Of a DNA stretch of 64,000 bases, positions 44,505 through 55,754 are shown in pieces. This stretch comes from Cladopsammia gracilis (taxonomy: Eukaryota; Cnidaria; Anthozoa; Scleractinia; Dendrophylliidae). The notes under the pieces were generated by a model. That model did not search any database, was not told the origin of the DNA, and saw only the letters and a program-made list of their open reading frames with translations. The first letter of the stretch is position 1. Every line of letters begins with the position of its first letter. The stretch spans positions 32,501 through 96,500 of the forward strand of contig JAJGOT010000292.1 of the NCBI GenBank assembly GCA_022457155.1. Direction: 5' to 3'. The translations under genes were made by a program, and so were the position numbers.

Positions 44505-45868
44505 AAAGTTAAATAATTTGCAGTAATTCGTTTTCTTTCAGTTCCATATTTCCCTTCTTTATTATCAAAACATCTTTTTGAATGACACGTGCTGTTGTTT
44601 TGTGCGGAATCACCCAAGTGTAGCTTACGTACTTGGAGTGTGAACGTTTCAATGACTGCCGTTCTTGGTTTCTTTGTTGCCAGTGGCGATATGCGTAAAA
44701 CAAAAGGATCCAAGTGCAGTTTAAAGTAAGGTCTACCCCTTACTTATTGGGAGCGCACTTTACCAATGACAGTACAGCCGTGCAGCTAAAAGCATGTGGG
44801 CGCGCAACTTCGATTTCCACAGGGAATGAGCTCTCTGCGTTTTGGTTTACGGTTCTGGAGTCACGGGACGACTTCAAAAAGACTATCAAGTAGGATCTCA
44901 AGTTTTAGTTTAGCTGTTGTATTGGAAGGCGTATTTCAAGTCGACTTAGGGTAATAAATTCTATGTCGAGAAAAAGAGGTTGTCGTCTAACTTTCAGTCT
45001 TAGCCAATCAAAAAACTACAGCCAAAACTATGCCTGTATGTGCCGTCACTATGAATTTAACAGTTTACCTTCACAAAAGTTACCGCGTAAGCGGAGATGA
45101 TTGACAGACATGGAAGTAACCTGACCAAACTTCCTAGCGAGGTGGTTTGAAAAAGCCTAACTTTAAAAATATATATTATATAGACAGATGAGTATATTTA
45201 TATAGACAGATGAGAAGTTTCTCGAAGAAAGATTGTATCGCTCGGGAAGCTCTTCGATTCCTACCATAACACAGGTTCAAGCTCCTCTGTCATTTTCAGT
45301 GCGAAAACAGTGGATACGCAGACTTTTCTGCTGAATCCTATGATTCCAGAACGAGGTTTGGCATCCCTGTTGATAGTTTGCTCAATTGTGATGTCTATTG
45401 TGTTCCTACTGGAAGGGACCTCTGATCAGTTGACACTGAAACCATTTTTTGTGAGGAGTTCCTTGGCTCCAGGGTGGGTTTCTTCCAGATTGAGAAGAAT
45501 GAGTAGGTTGACTGTGGTATATCGAGCATAATTGTGTTGAAATTCCCTATGGGTGCTAATATGCGAGATTTTGGTGTGTGTACATCTCAACTATAACAGA
45601 TTGAGCTAGCATACACATTTTAGAGCTTTATGTGCCTTTTTCGGGGATTTAAAAGTAATTTTCAAAAATAATGACTTGGGTACCCTGTGGTATTTTGCCT
45701 CAAATAAAGAACGCGGCCGTACGGCCAAACGCCTCCACTTGAGAAGTGCAAACAACCTGATTTGAAAGACCCTCGGGCTATGCTTCAAAACGGTGTATGT
45801 CCCCAAAATTCCCCGAGGGAGGGGGGGGGTGGGGGAGGGTTTCGTCCACTGGCCCACGGACTATGTAA

Positions 45869-46012
45869 TGGCAGTAGGACTTGGTGTCGTCCAATTCTGT
45901 GTAATCATAGTCGTGATCAACAAATCGCACTCCCGCTACGCGGTCGTCCGTTTTGTTAATCAGTCGTGTTTGAAAACAGAGTTTTTAATTATAGGAATAT
46001 AGGTATTAGGAA
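45869..46012. other. Short spacer
   Basis: AT-rich sequence with a TAGGTATTAGGAAT direct repeat around 46000-46025; no gene. Confidence 0.5.
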
Positions 46013-46990
46013 TTAGGTATTAGGAATGACTAGCATCGAAGCGGAGTATACCAGGTGTGCAATGCCCAAACATTTCACAATGAGGCACTTTCCAAGTAGA
46101 GAAAGATTGCGTGCCCGCCAAATATCAAGTATTGTAATGTTATCTATTTTCATTTCTACGTTTTTCTTGTTATTTTCGTTCATGTTATAAGAAATAAACG
46201 TTCCTAGTGCTCTTAAAGGTTTGGAGTAGTAAAATCTCCGGGAGCCTAACCATATTGCTTTGGTCTTTTCCACGTTGAGTTTTAGACCTGAAATATCACC
46301 GAATTATTCTACAAGTTTAATTGAATTTTCGACTGAGGTTAAATTTCCTATAAAAAGTGTAGTGTCATCAACAAATTGTCCAATTTTATGCTCGGTTGAA
46401 AATAATTTGATTCCTTGTATAGTGCAGTCTTGTCTAACCTTAGCTGCTAAGATTTCTACCCCTAAGGTAAAAAGGTAAAGGGAGAGGGGATACCCCTGTC
46501 TTACTCCCCTCGATAGTTTAAAGTAGTCTGTTGTATATTCATTATGTAAAACAGAGCTTTCAGTGTTCGCGTACAGCGTCTTGACCCATTGCTTTAAAAA
46601 GGTTCCAAAGTTGAACAAGTTCAAAGTTTGCTGGATGAAATCCCATTCTACTGTGTCAAAAGCTTTTCGAAAATCTAATAGGAGAAGTATACCAGGAATG
46701 TCCTGAAGTTTTGTCTGTTCCATAATGTCATTAATTAGTCTTATATTTTGTCCGATGTATCTACCTTTCATGAAGCCTGTTTGGTTACAGTTGATTAAAC
46801 GTGGAAGGACGTTTTCTATTCTTGAAGCGATTGCCTTTGACAAAATTTTATAGTCAACGTTTAACAAAGTTATTGGTCGCAGTTAGATAGCTCTCTTATG
46901 TCTGTGTTTTCCTTTGGAACAAGCATTATTCTTAGTATTCCTCTACGTTGTGAGACGGACAGCTCACAGTCTTCATAAGCCGCAATCATT
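46013..46990 (-). pseudogene. LINE reverse transcriptase fragment (third LINE)
   Basis: Read on the minus strand from about 46990: SVSQRRGILRIMLVPKEN, then after a frame change LNVDYKILSKAIASRIENVL, LLLLDFRKAFDTVEWDF, RGVRQGYPLSLYLFTLG, and FVDDTTLFIG in place of YADD. Then comes a frame with MEKTKAIWLGS and DIWRARNLSLLGKCLIVK. The YADD to FVDD change and frameshifts show it is dead. The endonuclease and C-terminus are missing. Order and motifs place it with L1/Tx1-like LINEs. Confidence 0.9.
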
Positions 46991-48283
46991 CGCACGCCGT
47001 ACATATGTATTTAGCCTGTTCATTCATTCAGATAGTGGGGAGTGAAGGATAAGTGACGCTCATTCGCACGCCGTTCATTTGTATTTATCCTGTTTCAGGT
47101 GTTCAGATAGTGGAGAGCGAGGGATAGGCGACACTCATTCGCACGCCGTACATTTGTATTAATTTAGTCTGTTCCAGGTGTTCAAATAGAGGGGAGTGAA
47201 GGATAGGTGACGCTCATTCACACTCCGTACATTTGTATTAATTTAGTCTGTTCCAGGTGTTCAAATAAAGGGGAGTAAAGGATAGGTGACGCTCATTCAC
47301 ACGCCGCACATTTGTATTAATTTAGTCTGTTCCAGGTGTTCAGATAGTGGGTAGTAAAGGATAGGTGACGCTCATTCACACACCGTACATTTGTATTTAG
47401 CCTGTTCCAGGTGTTCAGATAGTGGGTAGTAAAGGATAGGTGACGCTCATTCACACGCCGTACATTTGTATTTAGCCTGTTCCAGGTGTTCAGATAGTGG
47501 GTAGTAAAGGATAGGTGACGCTCATTCACACGCCGTACATTTGTATTTAGCCTGTTCCAGGTGTTCCGATAGTGGCGTGGATAGTGAAGGATAGGTGACA
47601 CTCATTCACACGCCGTACATTTGTATTTAGTCTGTTCCATGTGTTCAGATAGTGGGTAGTGAAGGATAGGTGACACCCATTCACACGCCGTACATTTGTA
47701 TTTACTCTGTTCCTGGTGTTCAGATAGTGGGTAGTGAAGGATAGGTGACACTCATTCACACGCCGTACATTTGTATTTAGTCTGTTCCATGTGTTCGGAT
47801 AGTGGGTAGTGAAGGATAGGTGACACTCATTCACACGCCGTACATTTGTATTTAGTCTGTTCCAGGTGTTCATATAGTGGGGAGTGAAGGATAGGTGACG
47901 CTCACTCACACGCCGTACATTTGTATTTAGTCTGTTCCTGGTGTTCAGATAGTGGGGAGTGAAGGATAGGTGCATGACGCTCATTCACACGCCGTACATT
48001 TGTATTAAGTCTGTTCCATGTGTTCAGATAGTGGGGAGTGAAGGATAGGTGACGCTCATTCCCACGCCGTACATTTGTATTTATGCATTTCCAGGTGTTC
48101 AGATAGTGGGGAGTGAAGGATAGGTGACGCTCATTCACACGCCGTACATTTGTATTTATCCTGTTCCAGGTGTTCAGATAGTGGGGAGTGAAGGATAGGT
48201 GACGCTCATTCCCACGCCGTACATTTGTATTTAGTCTGTTCCTGGTGTTCAGATAGTGGGGAGTGAAGGATAGGTGACACTCA
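46991..48283. repeat. 75-bp satellite array, about 17 copies
   Basis: Same family as 38081-39098, with more divergence (GTAGTAAAGG and ATTAATTTAGTC variants) and a few indels. It joins the LINE fragment on its left and the shared tail on its right. Confidence 0.95.
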
Positions 48284-49065
48284 TTTGCTTGCTGGTTTTT
48301 AGCGTTCCCTGGCCCCACTTTCGTGCGTAATGCCTGGAATAGGCCATGCCAGGAGCCATTGTATTAAACGTAACGAACCATTATTTTCATCAATTGTTTA
48401 GGTTAAACTAGAAAAGGTGAAGAGGCGCGCGTTAATTACAAATCATAAATTAAAAACTCGGCGAGCTGCGTCATTTCCGATCTTGTCGTCGTTCATGACC
48501 GTTGAAAAAACTTCCTAAACGATTTATCGAATTTGTGTTATAAATAAGTGTATTGGGCGGAGTCACAAAGCGACTATTGAAGTCTCAAAATCGCAATTAT
48601 AGATTTGTATCACGATTCAACTGTTGTTCGGGCAAAAAGAAGGTAAAGCTGAAGATAACTTGTGCTGATCAAAACTGAAATTCTTTTCACTCCTAAGCTG
48701 TCATACATGACGTTTTGTACGTGTAATCAGAATTTTTTTTGTTACGCTAAGAAAGGTTTTGCTATAAGTTGCTCATCGAAACAACACAAATTTTATAGAA
48801 CATTACATGTTTATGAATTCTTTCAAAGTTATGAACATCACCAAAATGGGTAAATAAAGCAACTTGCCAACTTTTTAACTTGTCAGTTGGTTCCGGTTTT
48901 ACCAAAACGTAATAGAATAATTCTTAGTGTTGAGGCCTTTTGCTCAAACAGATAAATACAGAAGTAAGTTTCTTAAACAATAACCAGTCTCTGTGCCAAA
49001 ATAGTGCTTCTTTATTTGTGAGTTCGTTGTTGATCGGGTCTCCAGCTGGCTTAACGTTCAATTAG
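48284..49065. repeat. Shared tail of the 75-bp array element, copy 3
   Basis: Co-linear with 39099-39900 (GGCCCCACTTTCGTGCG, CATTTCCGATCTTGTCG, AATAACCAGTCTCTGTGCC, CAGCTGGCTTAACGT). The array-plus-tail unit thus occurs at two places about 9 kb apart in the same orientation. Confidence 0.88.
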
Positions 49066-49298
49066 CCACGGAGCAAAGTAAAGGAGGATATTACCAACTT
49101 CCCGGTATGCATTGCGGTAATTTATGCTTTAGAAACTTTGTCGAACATGGTAAGTTGTTCAAGGAAATCGTGTTAAGTGATGTTTTCATAAATCGTTGAA
49201 TCTGGTTTTACTTTTATCGCGATATTGTGTTACGGTTGTTCGTTCTTTTGTTTGTGACCTTTCTTACGTGAATTCGACCTCCTGTATTGAACAGTCTA

Positions 49299-49480
49299 AT
49301 TTCCGAGTTGCCTTTAGCCTCTCTATCAAAGCGAGGCTAGGTGCGAAACCTTTCATGTGAAAATGAGTTTTCATTCACATGCAAATAAAACTTATTTGCA
49401 TGTGAATGAAACTCATTTTCATATGAAAGGGTTCGCACCTAGCCTCGCTTTGATAGAGAGGCTAAAGGTAACTCGGAAAT
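49299..49480. mobile_element. Foldback MITE, 182 bp, almost all hairpin
   Basis: The arms of about 88 bp start ATTTCCGAGTTGCCTTTAGC and pair through CTCTATCAAAGCGAGGCTAG to a centre near TGCAAATAAAACTTATTTGCA. No coding capacity. Confidence 0.92.
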
Positions 49481-49910
49481 GGCCTATTGCTGAATCACTT
49501 TGACAACAAAGCGTCCTTAACATAAATTATGATAATTTAGTACATTTGTAATCACACAATCTAGGAAACTATAAGGACTCCTAAGGCCTCCGGGATTTCG
49601 ATGGATTTGAGCCGTTGAAATTTTTGTAATTTCGAAGCGAAACGCGACTTGTGCCTATGCGGGCGTGATTTTACAGTCTGCTCCTCGGAGTGTAAAAATA
49701 CTCATGAAAGGCCTAAAACGGTAACCAGCGAAGGTTGAAATAAAAAAATAAGATGAAGTAAAGCTAAATGAGTAGTACTCGTACCATAAAAAGGTCAGAA
49801 AATAGCGAGAAAGGCGACGATTGACTTTGAACTAAAAATATAAACAAAGCCGTAAACATACACAGCAGGACAGTCGCGTGCTGAGTAGACCTCCAGTTGA
49901 GTTGAAATTG
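49481..49910. other. Spacer, no gene seen
   Basis: AT-rich sequence between the foldback and the direct repeat. No splice-bounded frame or RNA was recognised. Confidence 0.45.
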
Positions 49911-50388
49911 TACTATATTATTTCTGCCGCCATTGTTGTTGGATTAAGATATGGAGAGTGACACTCCGGCGTAGTCAGGAAACGACACGGAGTGTCGCTG
50001 GTGGAGTGCAGTTTTTTGCCCCGGGGAGGACATGCGGCCGTATTGCAGCTAAGACAAACATTTTGTTTGGCGACCCGCCAAACACGCAAGGGGAAAAAAA
50101 CTGCTCTCCATTGTATGGAAGCTCCGAACACAGATCACTCGGGAAGGGAGGGTGGGTCGCGAGCTTTCCACTGCGTGGTTTTCCGCCAAAAGATGCCAAA
50201 TTAAGCAGGGAGCGGTTAATATATACCCGTTACACCAATGAGAGCGCCCCGAGGGGATTCCATACCCATTTGCACGAGACTACTGGCTTGCATGCATAAT
50301 AAAGTATATTCAAATGACTTTGAATAGTACTATATTATTTCTGCCGCCATTGTTGTTGGATTAAGATATGGAGAGTGACACTCCGGCT
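49911..50388. repeat. 62-bp direct repeats flanking about 355 bp
   Basis: TACTATATTATTTCTGCCGC through GAGAGTGACACTCCGGC is present at 49911-49972 and 50327-50388 without change. The stretch between them has a hairpin around GTTTGGCGACCCGCCAAAC and a TATATA word near 50220. The direct repeats could be short terminal repeats or a simple duplication. Confidence 0.85.
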
Positions 50389-50551
50389 ACGTCACTCCCT
50401 TTCCTACGTTTGCTATCAGAAGGGACTTGAAACCACCCGAAAATATATCCCCTTTCCAAACCTTAAAAATCCGAACCCGCTCCAAACCCCCTTCCCTCCA
50501 TAAACAAAAAAGGAGAAAAGACACACGCATTTGTATGTTAAACCGCCTTAG

Positions 50552-50794
50552 ACTAAGACCACACTTTTTACAGTGACAACGAGAGATACAGTTCCTCTTA
50601 GCCTAAGAGAGGCGGTATCAAGAAATGATCTATTTCACCGGGTCAAATTTGCACATAAAGATTTAAGCAATCGGCCTTTTGTTTTACTTGACGCTGCCGG
50701 AACCACACCGAAAAGTTCGAGGATGATCGTAAAAAATCTTTGGCTTAACAACCCGAGTGCGTGCATCTTTGTGTTCACAAAGAACTCTTTCTGA
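50552..50794 (+). CDS. Hypothetical small protein
   Basis: A frame of about 80 codons opens after a TAG at 50549 and ends PSACIFVFTKNSF. There is no in-frame ATG near its start, so it might be a last exon or a fragment. No domain recognised. Confidence 0.2.
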   Translation, partial: TKTTLFTVTTRDTVPLSLREAVSRNDLFHRVKFAHKDLSNRPFVLLDAAGTTPKSSRMIVKNLWLNNPSACIFVFTKNSF

Positions 50795-50944
50795 AATAGA
50801 CCATTAAAACTGGTTCGGTCTTAGATTTACATTTCCAGTTTAGTAGAATGTGTGCTCATACACGCGCACTTTAGCGCAAAGGTGTGCCTTTTTAATTAGG
50901 GAGGTGCGATCTTTTGCCTCAAAACGCCAAGTGCATTTTTGACA

Positions 50945-51475
50945 AACAAACAAACAAAAACCTTTATTTAGACCCGATAAAAGTTTAAAGCTTCACTAGC
51001 TTGTGGGGTCGTGTGTATAATAAAATATCTAAAATACAATAAAAGAGTAAAAATAAAAAGAGACTATTTACATATATATATATATATATATATATATACT
51101 TTAAGAATTAATTATAAATAAAATCACAGTCTCTGCGGCGAACGCTCGAGGCTAAGATAGTGTCAAATTTAAAATCTTTTATGTAGTCCCTCGTTTTGAT
51201 TCTGTGGTATTAGTCTTTTCTGCCCAAGTACGGAAAGTCGTGATCCTTGAAGGTGACCAGGTTCCACAGAACAGCGCCTCTATGCGCAGGAGAATCCTCC
51301 ATGTACCTAGTTTGGAATCTAGGAACCACTAAGCTGTCCTTGCCCCGCAGCGAATATTGATTTTGTCTTCTTGCGCAGATTCTCTCAGACAGAAGTGTGG
51401 GTAGCTCATCATTGTGTCCTTTGTGGAAGATCTTTAGGACGACTAATTTATTAATAGTATAATGACGACTAATTT
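50945..51475 (-). pseudogene. CR1/L2-like LINE 3' end remnant
   Basis: On the minus strand a frame reads KIFHKGHNDELPTLLSERI, then QYSLRGKDSLVVPRFQTRY and HRGAVLWNLVTF, a C-terminal pattern typical of CR1-like ORF2 (Y-LR, L-VPR, A-LWN-L). The element ends in TAAATAAAGG followed by a (TTTG)n tail, read as CAAACAAACAAA on the plus strand near 50950. A TA microsatellite lies at 51071-51099. Confidence 0.65.
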
Positions 51476-52242
51476 ATAGTATAATGACACTCGAACGAAG
51501 CGCGTTTGAAACGTCAAGAAACACAACCAATGTGTTGTTGTTAGAGGAAGTTTCATGCTTCGCTGTTGTTAGCTCTGTCGTGTCAGTTATAGCCCTATAC
51601 CACCCTCATGGGGTAGCTTGCCACTTCACCCGGCGCCGGCGGCGCGGCGGGAAAACTCACCAAGGAAAATAACGAGTCTGTTTATTTTTTCCCAAACTTT
51701 CTTTGATTTTGACAATCCCACATTTACAAAGGCGATCTTAAAGTATATAGATTACATTAAAAAAATCATATGACCATCGGCTTACAAAGACACGATATTT
51801 GATTATAGAAAAGGAACGTAACATAAATTATTATTCGACATAGTATTCTGGAGTACAAATACACATCAAAACGAGTGCAAATATGACACGTTATTACACT
51901 CTTCTGACCTCGCACTAGGAAAAAGAGCTTCGAAAAGTTTTAGAGGAAGAATTATTGCCGTATAATAAACAACTTACTCAGCGAAAAACCGCGCGGCACG
52001 GCCGGGCATTCCCACCGCTAGCAACTAATTCCTCTCGCCTAAAGGCTCGAAGAAACAAAAATCCACTCGCACAAATACCCGGCCGCACCACACAATTTCA
52101 CGCTGAATAACCTCTATTTATGACGCCTAATTAATAAGAATATACGTATTAGATGTCAATCTGCTTTCAATTGATGATTAAAATCGTTTCCTCAAACATT
52201 TTCTATTATTCCTTTAACAAATAAATCTTATCAGATTTAAAC
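51476..52242. other. Spacer, no gene seen
   Basis: 51481-51515 has a CGAACGAAGCGCG...GAAACGTC word like PLE terminal hairpins. The rest is AT-rich with GC-rich islands near 51630 (GGCGCCGGCGGCGCGG) and 51985. No coding frame is convincing. Confidence 0.45.
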
Positions 52243-52247
52243 ACGAA

Positions 52248-52584
52248 GTTCCGGTATAAAAGGCTTAGCTCCTCCCCTATTTCACACCCTTTGGGTGTGA
52301 AAAGCAAATTAAGGTGTCTTTCAGTCACAAAAACGTAGTTAACTTGCACGTCCTTTAAATATAATTCGCTTCAAAAAATCTAATAAAACAAAGATTTTAC
52401 CTAAGGAAAAAAAGGGAACAGAAGTTCATAAAGACTTCTGATATAACCTTCATAAAGTCTTTCCAAATCGTGTTAGCAATGGTCTTAGCAACGACGAATG
52501 CTATTTGTCAGTTGTGTATGCTTCAGCGGTTGATCGACGACTAGAGGTGAGAATGGCCAGGCCAAGCTCCTTTTATACCGGAAC
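52248..52584. promoter_or_regulatory. Convergent pair of identical TATA promoters
   Basis: GTTCCGGTATAAAAGG at 52248-52263 on the plus strand is matched by the same word on the minus strand at 52584-52569. Both would direct transcription into the roughly 300-bp interval between them. The interval starts with a perfect hairpin TTCACACCC-TTT-GGGTGTGAA (52281-52301). Identical sequence around the TATA boxes suggests an inverted duplication and not chance. Confidence 0.55.
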
Positions 52585-52766
52585 CTCGCGTGTAAAGTAC
52601 ATACACTTTGCAGTTTCACATCTATTAGCAAAAATCCTTAAAAATGACTCAATGAAGGTTTAATGTGTCTGCATCGTTCGATAGGTCCACATATACGATT
52701 GGCCTTTAACTGCAATAAAATTAAATAGATCAATTTCTTTCTTTAAAACGCCTATATGACAAAGCA

Positions 52767-53222
52767 ATGTATCGCAATGGGCGAGAGAGAGGGTCCTATA
52801 ATGAACGCACCAGTAGAAATCGTCATCCTAACTTAACCATTAGTCAAATCACGTCCATATTTCAATATGCTAGTGGTTTCCAGAACATAAAGCACGAGTT
52901 TGCTGTTCCAATATGCAAGAAAAGAAAAGGGAAGGAACGCGACATTGTGAACCTGCCATTGAAGACTCTGGCGTACAGCATACAATGGGCAAACGACGAA
53001 GAATGTGCGAACTGAACGATTTTCGTGTGCCGCGGGTGTGATAATTTAGAATGCCATGCGCAGGATCGCACGGGGCCAAGTCCTAACAACAACCGCAGGT
53101 ACATTCGGAACATTCGGAATGTAACTGCCACCTCACTGACTGTCAAGTTTACCTCATTCCAAAAGGAGTTTGAAAAGGAGCAACAAACCAAATATGGTTA
53201 TCCCATTTTATTAAAATTTTAA
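52767..53222 (+). pseudogene. Hypothetical protein with in-frame TGA
   Basis: From the ATG at 52767 the frame runs 82 codons to TGA at 53013-53015, then stays open in the same frame to 53222. After the TGA comes a CRGCDNLECHAQD segment that looks like part of a zinc-binding site. Continuous frame on both sides suggests a single gene of about 151 codons broken by one nonsense change. I do not recognise the family. Readthrough or recoding cannot be excluded but nothing supports it. Confidence 0.4.
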
Positions 53223-53774
53223 ATCAGTGACTAAAAAAGCGGCAACTGTGGAATAGATTGCCTTGACTTATCCATGCTAGGAAAATTTGACCTTGTCAGT
53301 CTCGCATCTCTGACTGCATCACTGTTTGACATGTGATAAACCAGGTCACTTGCGTAGTTAAAATCCTTATCCAAGAAATGTCTACAAAAGGCATTTTTGC
53401 TGTCGATCCTGTTTAATTTCCTTCGTTGTACCGAAGAATATATTCGTATAGATTATCGGAATCCTCAATTTCTCTGAAGTTTGGCCACCATACTACTAGT
53501 TGGTTATGCGCTTTAACCAGCTTAGCGTTAGAGCTTTATCGTGGTTTCGCAATCCATCACTAAAGACCACCATGGTCCCATGAATGTCCTTGTCTGGTTC
53601 CATAAAAATCGCATGAAGTACCAAGGTAATAAATTCTTCCAGTACTTTGGGACGGGTACTTAACACCAAGCTAGGATATATCATTTCCGCAAGCAAAATT
53701 TCTTTTATAATGTTTTTTGTCCTATGAATGGACAATCTTCTTGCATTCTTGTTTTTTTTTTTTCAATCCCTGCT
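53223..53774. other. Spacer with a weak minus-strand frame
   Basis: A 79-codon minus-strand frame (53735-53496) has a normal amino-acid mix (NIIKEILLAEMIYPS and VVFSDGLRNHDKAL) but no recognised motif. It might be a fragment of a decayed gene. Otherwise nothing is seen. Confidence 0.3.
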
Positions 53775-53931
53775 CAGGGGCGGATCTAAGGGGAGAGTGC
53801 AGGGGGTGCGCACCCCCCCTGAGATAACCTAGTCTGCGTTGTTCGCTTTTAAAAATTGTTTACGTCACCCTTCAGTTACGTCATTCCTTAGAGGTGCACC
53901 CCTCATAAGAAAAATCCTGGATCCGCCCCTG
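53775..53931. mobile_element. hAT-like MITE, 157 bp
   Basis: It begins CAGGGGCGGATC and ends GGATCCGCCCCTG, classic hAT-type terminal repeats. CTGCT is present on both sides (5 bp), shorter than the usual 8-bp hAT duplication. A GGGGTGCGCACCCCCC palindrome is internal. Confidence 0.85.
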
Positions 53932-54220
53932 CTGCTTGACGTTTTTTTTTTTTTTTTTTCTGAACTAATGGCTGTACGTGATATGTAACAAAGATTTCTA
54001 AAACATTTAGCACATTTGCTGCTTTAAACTCCGAGTAGTTCACATCACAGTTCTAAAGGAGTCCGATCCACCCCAACTTCCCGTTTCATGGCATTAATGT
54101 TTTAGATCGGAGGCAATTTAACACGTTTAAGTTGTAGAAATGAAACTCTTGCGGAATCCAAAACCGATAAAACTGCTGTAGGGTCGCCAGCAAACTGGAG
54201 CAGTCTCATTTCCAGACCAT

Positions 54221-54670
54221 TCATTTTATTCCTTTGACATTTTCTTGCATCCTAATGGCAATGGACAAGATTTTAACTGAAACTACAAAAATAATCATAG
54301 AGCCGAAGGGGGACATCCCGTATAACTCCACGCATGCTAAAGGAGAGAGAGCATAGTCCGTTGTTAAAAAAGCGGTTTTTCTTATCGTCCCTTTTGCAAA
54401 TGACTTATTAAAACATTCAACTAGAGGTTCCCCTAAAAAACCCCCAACGTCGTATGTCAGGCTCTGTAGGTAAACCATCATTTCCAGGAACCTTATCCGA
54501 TGGAAAGGAGTTAAGACCTTGTTGCATTCATCAAGGGTTATTGAACTTACGGGCTGCTCCAGAAAAAAGATAAACATCAGGAGACTGGAGGGCAAAACAC
54601 TAACGCCCACTGAGCCAGATGACAAAAAAGAGGCGAAATGAGTCAGGAAGAGAGGGACTCGGTTCTCCAC
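54221..54670 (-). CDS. Hypothetical hydrophobic protein
   Basis: A 149-codon minus-strand frame starts at 54670. It has hydrophobic stretches around residues 7-37 (including SLLMFIFFLEQP) and 122-137 (MIIFVVSVKILSIA) that could be membrane segments, and a normal-looking middle (RIRFLEMMVYLQSL). No family recognised. It sits left of the virus-like block and might belong to it. Confidence 0.3.
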   Translation of the reverse strand: MENRVPLFLTHFASFLSSGSVGVSVLPSSLLMFIFFLEQPVSSITLDECNKVLTPFHRIRFLEMMVYLQSLTYDVGGFLGEPLVECFNKSFAKGTIRKTAFLTTDYALSPLACVELYGMSPFGSMIIFVVSVKILSIAIRMQENVKGIK

Positions 54671-54702
54671 TGGAGTTCATGCAAATGCCTCAATGGAAAA
54701 AA

Positions 54703-54952
54703 CTGTTTCCTGGCCGGGACTCCCGCCGAACTTAACCCGTCGGAGCTGTTGCTCTCTTGCTCTCGTTGAGCATCTAGAGGGCAAACTGAGCAATCATTTC
54801 CATACTGGAACGCTGAGACCGTTGGATTGTTTGAAACGCTTTCGAGGAATAAAATAGTAAATAAACCAACGGGATTGACAAAGGGTAAAGATTAGAACAA
54901 AAAGAGTAACTGACAACCTAGGGTTAAGGAGGGAGTCCCAGCCAGGAAACAG
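54703..54952. repeat. Inverted repeat, 22-bp arms, 206-bp spacing
   Basis: CTGTTTCCTGGCCGGGACTC at 54703 is matched in inverted form by GAGTCCCAGCCAGGAAACAG ending at 54952, with one mismatch. It could be the ends of a small MITE. Confidence 0.7.
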
Positions 54953-55754
54953 CGCTCCAACACGCCCGCGAACGGACAATACACGTGACACCCGATGAAA
55001 CGGAATGTCCGTGCGGATTGCTGTTCCCAGCCGAAAATGATTGTGATCGAAAAAAAGGATAACAGGGAAAAACAAAAAACTTAAAAAAAAAAAGGACTAC
55101 AGTTAATCATCGCTAACGCCCTTGCGAACGAAAACACTTTATTGGGCTTTGGGCTGAAATAAGCCGCTAAGCAAAAAACAAGGCAGCCTATCAAACCAAG
55201 ACAAAAAATTAAAACGACCCGCCCTGTTTAAGGGCACCGTTCATCCCATGGAGGACGCTTCACAGCAGGTGGGTTCTCCAGGTCTCTCTGCATCCTTAAA
55301 AATCAATTCTGCGTGTGCACTAGGCCGTTGCAATAGAAGCAAACGCCTCTGTTTTATAGGGTGCTGCGTTTTGCGCAGTTTTGACATCTCCAAGAGTCTT
55401 TCTGATGTTTGGGGCCGTACACTTGGCCGTTTAGATCGATCTAAATGAGATCGATCTTAGATCGATCCAAGACCACCTCCCGAGGTGGTCGGAGAGCGAG
55501 CCCCCGGCCAAGCAGCATGGGTAACAACCCAAGACGGACTCAAGGAGTACATAATCCTTCAAAATCAAAGGCGGAAGCCGCCGAAATGACAAAAATAATG
55601 ATCCGTAAACAACCCAAAAGCCGATGAAAAAGCTCCACCACTTCCTCAAAAGAGTGGGGCCCGCAGCCGTTCAGAGACTCGAGAAGCTCTCTCTCGAGAA
55701 GCTCTCCTAAAGCCCACACAGAGCACAAAACTTCTTTGAAAAAAGGGCCTGAGG
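54953..55754. other. Spacer with clustered small palindromes, weak small frames
   Basis: TTTAGATCGATCTAAA, GAGATCGATCT and TTAGATCGATCC follow each other at 55431-55470, then a GACCACCTC/GAGGTGGTC hairpin at 55472-55491. A 66-codon plus frame (55248-55448) and a basic 36-codon frame (55520-55627) are possible but unsupported. Confidence 0.45.

Larger units (their letters stand above)
43228..45868. mobile_element. 2.6-kb inverted duplication with about 550-bp arms
   Basis: The left arm 43228-43775 and right arm 45309-45868 are inverted copies. They share TAGTCCGTGGGCCAGTGGAC, a C/G homopolymer stretch, GTTTGGCCGTACGGCC and the coding segment AGTCAACCTACTCATTCTTC. Similarity ends sharply at both borders. 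The 1.5-kb middle is single copy. It may be a transposon with long TIRs or two head-to-head copies of one element. Confidence 0.85.

Noticed and set aside
54794..55075. Minus-strand 93-codon protein
   Set aside because: Overlaps the right arm of the 54703-54952 inverted repeat, shows no motif, and has a composition like spacer.
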